Shown: piece by piece, positions 58,134 to 64,000 of the stretch
Position numbering within the stretch: the first letter of the stretch is position 1
Layout of the letters: each line of letters opens with the position of its first letter
Source: Deltaproteobacteria bacterium
Lineage (GTDB): Bacteria > Myxococcota_A > Polyangia > JAAYKL01
Assembly: GCA_016935665.1 (NCBI GenBank)
Contig: JAFGQN010000096.1
Location: 33,970-97,969, forward strand
Length of the DNA: 64,000 nt
Direction of reading: 5' to 3'
Position numbers and translations under genes: made by a program
The notes under the pieces: generated by a model
Database searches by the model: none
Told to the model about the DNA's origin: nothing
Seen by the model: only the letters and a program-made list of their open reading frames with translations

Positions 58134-59069
58134 ATGATACGCAAACCTGGGATTACCTTTATTTGCATTTGTATTTTTGGGATGATTGCTTCCCCTTTGT
58201 GGGCGCAAACAGTTGCGGTATTGCCAACTGTTTATGAGGATGCCGATAGCGGAGATGTGGACAATGTGGCATCGACAGAATTTCACGAAGCGCTTCTGGA
58301 CGGAATAAAAGACGCGGGATTTGAAACGCTTTCCGGTGGAACGGTCACGGACGCGGTAACGGCACATTCCGTAAACGGTGAATGCAACCATGCCTGTCTT
58401 GAAGCGGTGCGAGAAACGCTGGGGGGGGACGACACGTTAAAAGCGCGCGTTGCAGAAGACAGGAAGATGGAGACCCGGCACTTATCGATCGTTTTTGCGA
58501 AACGTGAAAAGGTCGATAAATACTATGTGGAAGGGTATGCGGTGGTAATGTCTGAGCTGAAGCGGGAAGTGGGGCTGCAGCTGAAACAGAATGTTCAGAC
58601 GCAACCGGTGGTGGATGATGAATCGTTGGAGCCGGCGCCTGAGCCTGTCACCATTTCTCCGGAACCTGTAGGCAAAGAAGGAAAGACTACTGTTGAGGTA
58701 ATTAACGATAACCGCAGACGTCTTGGCCTTTTGCCGATTATTATTTCGGGAAGTATCACTGTGGCGCTTGGCGCAACGACCCTGATTGTGGATGGCATAG
58801 CCCACCGTAATTACACCAATTTGAAAAATAACGTGACCAATGGTTCCATCGAATCTGAAAGTGAATTTGATAGCGATTTCGATACAATAAAAACGCAGAA
58901 ATTGATGGCAAAGATTTTTTTAGGCGCAACAGCAGTAGGTTTGGTGACAACTGGTGTACTGGCGTTTTTCACTGATTTTTCAAAACACAAACGAGAAAAA
59001 CTGGTGGTCCAACCATCGTTTGCTGTTGGACAGAATTTTGGCGCCGTTGCTGTTTTGGGGAGTTTTTAA
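58134..59069 (+). CDS. Secreted protein with two C-terminal membrane segments
   Basis: 311 residues. A signal peptide ends LWAQ. Residues 25-165 have an alternating alpha/beta pattern (TVAVLPTVYEDADSGDVDN, VASTEFHEALLDGIKDAGFETLS, MVMSEL-like strands) resembling the N-terminal domain of CsgG/TolB-like or ABC-binding periplasmic folds. A Pro/Glu-rich linker is followed by two hydrophobic helices (IIISGSITVALGATTLIVDGIA; IFLGATAVGLVTTGVLAFF) and a beta-like tail (VVQPSFAVGQNFGAVAVLGSF). The same terminal layout recurs at 62274-63302. It follows the kinase by 14 bases and touches the next gene. Function unknown. Confidence 0.7.
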   Translation: MIRKPGITFICICIFGMIASPLWAQTVAVLPTVYEDADSGDVDNVASTEFHEALLDGIKDAGFETLSGGTVTDAVTAHSVNGECNHACLEAVRETLGGDDTLKARVAEDRKMETRHLSIVFAKREKVDKYYVEGYAVVMSELKREVGLQLKQNVQTQPVVDDESLEPAPEPVTISPEPVGKEGKTTVEVINDNRRRLGLLPIIISGSITVALGATTLIVDGIAHRNYTNLKNNVTNGSIESESEFDSDFDTIKTQKLMAKIFLGATAVGLVTTGVLAFFTDFSKHKREKLVVQPSFAVGQNFGAVAVLGSF

Positions 59070-60488
59070 ATGAATCGTTATATTTGCATTTCTCTTATGT
59101 TGGGTTTAGCGATATTGTCCACTCTTTCCGGTTGTTCATTTGGCGACAATTTGGATGATCTTAAAGCGAAATGGAATGAGAGCATTAAAACCGACAGTGG
59201 GACAGACACGGCGACCACAACGTCCACTGACACGGATTCGGCCACAACAACTGACACCGTCTTTTGGGGATCTGATTCGGACAGTTCATCTGTCGACGTG
59301 AACTCAACGGACAGCGATTCCAACTCGGACAGTTCCACAGAACCGACTTCGACGGACGATACTGCGACTGGTGAGGATTGCGATGCAAAGGGATGGCAAT
59401 GTGGTCAGGGAATAAACAGTTTGAATTTTCAATTGGATTGCGACCAGGAGGCAGGGTGCGCGTCGTCAGGTGAATGGTGTGACACTGATCATCAATGTCA
59501 GCTGTGCAATACACCAGAACACTGTGGTTCCAAATGTGTTACGTGCGGCGTTGGCGATTATGAGCAAACGCCACTTTGTTTTGAAGACACAGACACCACA
59601 AATACCCAATGTGTGGCATGTCTTACCGATTCCGATTGCGTAACCGCAGCAGCCTCATATTGCGACACCGAATCGCATACCTGTCACGAATGCGTGGTGC
59701 ATGAGCATTGCCGCCCTGAAATCGAAGTGGTCGTCGTTGCCCATGTGGATACCGCAGTGGACACCGGCACAGGTGTGGATACCACCACCACAGCAGACAC
59801 CAGTTCCGCCACAGCCAGCGATTCCGATTCAGCCACCGACACCTCTACGGATTCCGACACTGGCGCTGATACGGATAGCATTATTGATACCGGCACCATC
59901 ATCGAAATCATCGATACCGAAACCGATACCCAGTATCGCGCTGACACCGAACGCCCCTGGTTGTCGCCCATTGGCGTGTGTACACCGGATAAGACATGTA
60001 CATGCTGGGTGCCGTCACCGACAGTGGAGGATACGGATGAGCGGGCGGTGTTGGTGGAGGATTGTGAGGATGATAGTGATTGTCCGGCTGGATTTGAATG
60101 TTTATTGGATTTCAGTAATGGCGCAACCGCGCATTCAGCATGCTTAAGATTATGTGATTTCAGTGCGGAGACTACGATGATGAATGGACTTGCTTGCATT
60201 TTGAAAGATAAGTACTTTGCATGGGCGCCAGCAACAACATGTTTTGCGCTCTCCCGACTAGGTCGCGATTGTGTAAATGAAGTGGGTGCGCCTAATTTTG
60301 ATTTTTGTCGAATTGATACGAAATTTAAAGATGGCGATTGTGTTCATGATGATGATACGAACATTTGGGAATGCACCTATAAATGCTTGAACAATCTTTC
60401 CATTGGTGACAATGATTGGTGTCCATCAGGTTTTTTCTGTGGGATACCGCCAGATTATTTAAATATTTGTATTGAAAATCAGCCTTGA
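59070..60488 (+). CDS. Cysteine-rich lipoprotein with Ser/Thr/Asp linkers, paralogue A
   Basis: 472 residues, start immediately after the previous stop. Lipobox LSGC, linker 1 (to about residue 105), a cysteine-rich module (GWQCGQGINSLNFQLDC, CDTDHQCQLCNTPEHCG, CVACLTDSDC, CHECVVHEHCRPE), linker 2 (about 220-295), then a second module (VCTPDKTCTCWVPSPT, DCPAGFECLLDF, ACLRLCDF, WCPSGFFCG). DxDCPxGFxC-type units suggest disulfide-rich, EGF- or Dickkopf-like folds. It matches the protein at 60721-62022 over its whole length except the linkers. Surface location and unknown function. Confidence 0.76.
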   Translation: MNRYICISLMLGLAILSTLSGCSFGDNLDDLKAKWNESIKTDSGTDTATTTSTDTDSATTTDTVFWGSDSDSSSVDVNSTDSDSNSDSSTEPTSTDDTATGEDCDAKGWQCGQGINSLNFQLDCDQEAGCASSGEWCDTDHQCQLCNTPEHCGSKCVTCGVGDYEQTPLCFEDTDTTNTQCVACLTDSDCVTAAASYCDTESHTCHECVVHEHCRPEIEVVVVAHVDTAVDTGTGVDTTTTADTSSATASDSDSATDTSTDSDTGADTDSIIDTGTIIEIIDTETDTQYRADTERPWLSPIGVCTPDKTCTCWVPSPTVEDTDERAVLVEDCEDDSDCPAGFECLLDFSNGATAHSACLRLCDFSAETTMMNGLACILKDKYFAWAPATTCFALSRLGRDCVNEVGAPNFDFCRIDTKFKDGDCVHDDDTNIWECTYKCLNNLSIGDNDWCPSGFFCGIPPDYLNICIENQP

Positions 60489-60720
60489 TGTACATCATGA
60501 TTATCCTTCCTCAAAGTGCCTGTTAAACGGATATCTAAACCGTTATCTGAACCATGATTTTTTTCATTACATCATCTGGAATATATGTAATACTTCGCAC
60601 CACAATGTCCCATGTCGTCTTTCCCTCAATGTTATTGCATTCAAAAACAAAATGACAAAAAGACTTTACAACTGAACTTATGTGCTATATTTATCACTCA
60701 ATCGATGAAGAGGGGGCGAA

Positions 60721-62022
60721 ATGAAGAAAGCATTTATTCTTTGCTTATTTCTTTGTTTTTTCGGTTGCAACAGCAGCAATAATAAAAGCGAAGAAACATC
60801 CACAGAGTCAAACACCAGCACAGAAGTGACGGCTTCTGATCCCATTACCCTTGACAGCACTGGCGATTCCCGCATGGACAGCGAGTCAGAGACAGGCACC
60901 GCCAGTCATAGCAGTACAGATACCATTGTCGGTTCTGATACCATTGCCGATACAGACACTGGCGAGGATTCCGAAAGCAATGTGCATACCGATTCAGAAA
61001 CAGGTACTGACACAGATTCCACTACTGGCAGTGATTCTGAGAGTGGAACTGGGAACAGCTGTTTAGAAATGGGATGGGAGTGTGGTATAGGGAACAATGA
61101 TTTGGGAGCCGAAATTAATTGCAACACAAATCCAGGGTGCAGCACACACGGAGAATGGTGCGATACTGATCATTTCTGCATGATCTGTAATAACGATGAA
61201 CACTGCGGTGACGATTGCTCCGCCTGTGATACAGAGAGACCTCGTTGTTTTGATGGCGATAGTTGCGTGGAATGCCTCGAAGATGCAGATTGCCCAAACG
61301 AGCGACCAGTTTGTGACACTGCTTCGCATAGTTGTCATGAATGTCTGAAGAATGAACACTGTCGCCCCCAAATTGTTGTTGCAAGAATTGATGGAGACAC
61401 TGATTCCAATAGCGATACCAATACTGATACGGAAAGTGACAGTGATACTGAACCGGATTTCTTTGACACTGATACAGTTTACGCTATCGACATAAACAAA
61501 CCATGGTTGTCTCCAATTGGGGTATGTACACCGGATCATACATGTACATGCTGGGCACCTACACCAGAACGTGGTGATACGGATGAAAAGGAGATACTGG
61601 CTAAAAATTGCGAAGAAACGGGATGTCCGGATGGATACAAGTGTTTGATTGATTTTGAAAACGGTGCGCGCGCTCACATGGCTTGCCTCCGTCTTTGTAA
61701 TTTGGAGTTTGATGACGAAATGCGCAATGGATTGTCCTGTGACCAGTTAGGGCCTTATTTTGCGTGGAAGCCTGTAACAACCTGTTTTACCTATGCTAAA
61801 ATTGGCGAAGACTGTCTATACGAACCATGGCACACGGGCCTCCCGGATGGATGTCGCATCAGCAAAGAAATTGACGGTGACGCTTTTTGTGACATAAATA
61901 GCGACGGCTTTTTTACATGTAATTACGTATGTCAAAATCCGACCACCTTTGCTGCTGATGACAATATGTGTCCAGATGGATTTCACTGTCCCAGTGAAAC
62001 CCTTCGTTGTGCGGCAAAGTGA
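60721..62022 (+). CDS. Cysteine-rich lipoprotein with Ser/Thr/Asp linkers, paralogue B
   Basis: 433 residues. Signal ending in FFGC, then linker 1 (Ser/Thr/Glu/Asp, to about 115), a cysteine-rich module (GWECGIGNNDLGAEINC, WCDTDHFCMIC, CVECLEDADC, CHECLKNEHCRPQ), a shorter linker 2 (about 222-262), then WLSPIGVCTPDHTCTCWAPTPERGDTDEKEI, GCPDGYKCLIDFENGARAHMACLRLC and MCPDGFHCPSETLRC. The modules align with 59070-60488, so the two arose by duplication with rapid change in linker length. A GATGAAGAGG-type site precedes the ATG. The 5' gap of 232 bases holds no gene. Confidence 0.78.
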   Translation: MKKAFILCLFLCFFGCNSSNNKSEETSTESNTSTEVTASDPITLDSTGDSRMDSESETGTASHSSTDTIVGSDTIADTDTGEDSESNVHTDSETGTDTDSTTGSDSESGTGNSCLEMGWECGIGNNDLGAEINCNTNPGCSTHGEWCDTDHFCMICNNDEHCGDDCSACDTERPRCFDGDSCVECLEDADCPNERPVCDTASHSCHECLKNEHCRPQIVVARIDGDTDSNSDTNTDTESDSDTEPDFFDTDTVYAIDINKPWLSPIGVCTPDHTCTCWAPTPERGDTDEKEILAKNCEETGCPDGYKCLIDFENGARAHMACLRLCNLEFDDEMRNGLSCDQLGPYFAWKPVTTCFTYAKIGEDCLYEPWHTGLPDGCRISKEIDGDAFCDINSDGFFTCNYVCQNPTTFAADDNMCPDGFHCPSETLRCAAK

Positions 62023-62273
62023 CTCGATATTCTCGAAAACAACCCAATATCAATTAAACTATTTGCGGATAAATTATTTTTTTTGCAACAAATCCCAAAA
62101 ACGGCCGATAAGGGGAGGCCGGAGGAATTGGGGCGTTGCAACCCTTTCTTTTTCCAACTAATATCCGGTAGTGAAATTTTAATGTTTTGACTGGATCGCA
62201 TGACGTTCGAGGTATGGTTTCGAAATGCGTCTTTGTGATCAACAGGTACAACGGCCAAAGGAGTACGGTGCCG

Positions 62274-63302
62274 ATGGATATGAGATTTAAGTTTGTTGTT
62301 TGTGCGTTTTTGCTGCTGGTGTTGCAGCCATATTCGCTTCGCGCTGCTGATGACGATGCACGGGTTCAAAAGATACGAGAACACTATTTTGCGGGAGTCA
62401 GCTTGCGTGAAAAGGGACAGTATGCAGAGGCTGCAAAAGAGTTTAGAGCATTGGTGGCGTTGAGTCCCAGGTATGAGTACTATTTTGAAATTGGCGAATG
62501 TGAGTATCTGCGCAACCGCTACGATTTGGCTTTTGAAGCGTTTACAACATTTCGCAATGGCGCAGGAAAAAACGGCGACCCCCGTTCCATGGCGTTTTCT
62601 AAAAAAGCATTAAAGGAAAGCAGTAAACACATCGGCTATTTGAACTCGAATGAAAACAAGGAACTGGAAATCTGGGTGGATGGAGAGCAAAGGGGAATCA
62701 CACCACTTGCAAAGCCAATTGTTATTCTGACCGGAAAACACCAGGTCGTCTTTAAACTGGATGGCGCCAGTAAATATAAGACCAATATTGATGTTCCCGT
62801 TGGGGAAACAGTGCTTGTGGCATATGTGGCGCCTGCGCCCAAAGCTGAGTCAACTCCTGAAGCGGTGCAAAAGCAACCTGAAAAAAAACTAACGCCAGCT
62901 GAAATACCGGTAAAATCACAGGATACCAAGTCCATTCCCAGGCGACACGCCACATTGAAAACAGCAGGCATCATTACAGCAAGTGTCGGAGGCGCTGTCA
63001 TCGCAGCAGGTATTGTGACTGGTATTTGGGCTCAGCACAAAGATAACAAACTGGATGAACGTTGTGATAAGCGCTATCCATCATGTCCTCAAAAATATCA
63101 GAATTTGGCCGATAGTGGACAAAATCTTGCGGTAACTACGGATGTGCTTTTACCGCTTGGCGGTGCGATTATGGCAACTGGTGCTGTGTTGGCTATAGTG
63201 GGTTACAGGCGAAGTAAAAAGAAATACGAACAGCTGTCGTTTCAGTTGATACAACCAACCCGGGATTTGGGAATGTCCCTGATGTTGAACGGACGGTTTT
63301 AA
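62274..63302 (+). CDS. TPR and PEGA-domain protein with two membrane segments
   Basis: About 342 residues from ATG 62274 (GGAG at 62260-62263; GTG 62268 is an alternative). A signal peptide (ends LRAADD) precedes TPR-like helices (YFAGVSLREKGQYAEAAKEFRALVALSP, YLRNRYDLAFEAFTTFRN), a PEGA-type beta domain (ELEIWVDGEQRGITPLAKPIVILTGKHQVVFKLDG), a Pro/Lys linker, and two hydrophobic helices (GIITASVGGAVIAAGIVTGIW; LPLGGAIMATGAVLAIVGY) around a two-cysteine loop, ending in a beta tail (LSFQLIQPTRDLGMSLMLNGRF). It lies between the lipoprotein paralogues. Function unknown. Confidence 0.78.
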   Translation: MDMRFKFVVCAFLLLVLQPYSLRAADDDARVQKIREHYFAGVSLREKGQYAEAAKEFRALVALSPRYEYYFEIGECEYLRNRYDLAFEAFTTFRNGAGKNGDPRSMAFSKKALKESSKHIGYLNSNENKELEIWVDGEQRGITPLAKPIVILTGKHQVVFKLDGASKYKTNIDVPVGETVLVAYVAPAPKAESTPEAVQKQPEKKLTPAEIPVKSQDTKSIPRRHATLKTAGIITASVGGAVIAAGIVTGIWAQHKDNKLDERCDKRYPSCPQKYQNLADSGQNLAVTTDVLLPLGGAIMATGAVLAIVGYRRSKKKYEQLSFQLIQPTRDLGMSLMLNGRF

Positions 63303-63394
63303 TTAATTCTTCGATTTTCGAAATTGTATGAATTATTGACATTTTTCATAATTTTTTTTACTGGAAACATAAACCCTAAAATAAAGGATGAATC

Positions 63395-64000
63395 ATGAAA
63401 AAAGGATGGGTAGTTGCGTTGTTCTTTTGTTTGATTGGCTGCAATGACGAAAAGGATTGCAGTTGTGGAAACGATATTTGCAAGGATAGCAGTGATATTT
63501 CGCTGTCGTCTGATTCCGCGTCTGCAACTGATGACACCGCCTCGACGGCGGCAGACACTTTGGACAGCGCAACCGGAATCGATACTGTCACAGGTAGCGA
63601 GACGGTGGATACTGACACAGTTTCGGATACGGGAAGCGACACCGATACGGGAAGTGGCAGCGACACTGTGGTACCAGATACCGGACTTGATTGTGGCGGT
63701 ATGGCGTGGCAGTGCGGCGTGGGAGTGAATGACAAGGGATTTGATTTGAATTGTGACGGGGGAGCATTGGGGTGCGCGAAATCCGGCGAGTTATGTGACA
63801 ATCATCAATGCACGGTATGTAACACCGATGCCCATTGCGGTCCGGCGTGTTCCAATTGTGGCGAAGGAAATTTGATTGCATTTCCCCGTTGCCTGGACGG
63901 CGCCAGTTGTGTGGAATGTTTACAGGACTCGGATTGTCCAACGGATCGCCCCGCGTGTGATACAGACAATCATGTTTGTGTGCAGTGCACTACCAATGCG
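63395..64000 (+). CDS. Cysteine-rich lipoprotein, paralogue C (cut by window edge)
   Basis: The first 202 residues are visible. AAAGGA lies about six bases before the ATG. Lipobox CLIGC is followed by a cysteine-containing spacer (DCSCGNDIC, unlike the other copies), a Ser/Thr/Asp linker to about residue 97, and a cysteine-rich module like those in the previous two lipoproteins (AWQCGVGVNDKGFDLNC, LCDNHQCTVCNTDAHCG, CLDGASCVECLQDSDCPTDRPAC). The rest lies beyond the window. It confirms a local family of three or more tandem copies. Confidence 0.78.
   Translation, partial: MKKGWVVALFFCLIGCNDEKDCSCGNDICKDSSDISLSSDSASATDDTASTAADTLDSATGIDTVTGSETVDTDTVSDTGSDTDTGSGSDTVVPDTGLDCGGMAWQCGVGVNDKGFDLNCDGGALGCAKSGELCDNHQCTVCNTDAHCGPACSNCGEGNLIAFPRCLDGASCVECLQDSDCPTDRPACDTDNHVCVQCTTNA

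Noticed and set aside
60486..60497. Palindrome TGATGTACATCA at the end of lipoprotein A
   Set aside because: It overlaps the stop codon, is not repeated nearby and could be chance.
59200..61470. CRISPR or tandem DNA repeat array in the lipoprotein genes
   Set aside because: The repetition is degenerate hexamers encoding Asp-Ser/Asp-Thr linkers, with no uniform repeats or spacers.

Overview
The window (64 kb, roughly balanced base composition, no insertion sequences, phage genes or CRISPR seen) looks like chromosome of a Gram-negative, deltaproteobacterium-like organism. It resembles Myxococcota/Bradymonadales-type genomes. This is inferred from the outer-membrane machinery (TonB receptor, TolC, MlaC, OmpA lipoproteins, several beta-barrels), the large Ser/Thr kinases, a GYF_2 protein, a HARE-HTH protein, and many lipoproteins whose lipobox cysteine is followed by long Asp/Ser/Thr linkers. 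No rRNA or marker gene fixes the taxon.

Region 1 (1-11 kb) is mostly envelope and secreted proteins: the tail of a YgjP-like metallopeptidase, a GYF_2 membrane protein, a BASS-family transporter, several lipoproteins, a porin with a short PstS-like partner, a beta-barrel and an endonuclease/exonuclease/phosphatase lipoprotein.

Region 2 (11.3-25.5 kb) is the centrepiece: one cobalamin riboswitch followed by 13 co-directional genes, most overlapping by 1-8 bases or nearly abutting. They encode a BtuB-like receptor, a lipoprotein with a YncE/BtuG-like propeller, CbiR, CobU, CobT, CobS, CbiP, CobD, CbiB, a BtuF-like protein without signal peptide, a membrane-anchored BtuF, BtuD and BtuC. Together they would bind corrinoids at the surface, carry them across both membranes, cut off the lower nucleotide loop and rebuild the preferred cobamide. 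No corrin-ring genes are present, so this is salvage and remodelling.

Region 3 (25.5-32.4 kb) holds a glutamine amidotransferase, a Spy-like coiled-coil protein, an ECF sigma factor overlapped by a membrane protein whose outer domain resembles a carbohydrate-binding module and matches a secreted protein made from the next gene, an unknown helical protein, a ThiF/MoeB-like enzyme and a HEAT-like secreted protein.

Region 4 (32.4-43.1 kb) is envelope biology: two OmpA lipoproteins, an L,D-transpeptidase, an ApbE-NqrM pair (implying Na+-NQR elsewhere), a DUF4136 lipoprotein with two beta-barrels, a sulfotransferase, MlaC and TolC.

Region 5 (43.2-49.3 kb) has three tRNA genes (His, Arg, Lys), a polyprenyl diphosphate synthase, a metallophosphoesterase/DUF4870/DUF1847-rhodanese operon, and an SDR with a PurO-type IMP cyclohydrolase.

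Region 6 (49.3-64 kb) is signalling and surface proteins: a 999-residue zinc-ribbon/kinase/HDOD/GAF protein, Ddl, a HARE-HTH/Mrr-like protein, a pseudokinase-kinase-TPR protein, two proteins of a shared two-membrane-segment design, and three paralogous cysteine-rich lipoproteins, the last cut by the window edge.
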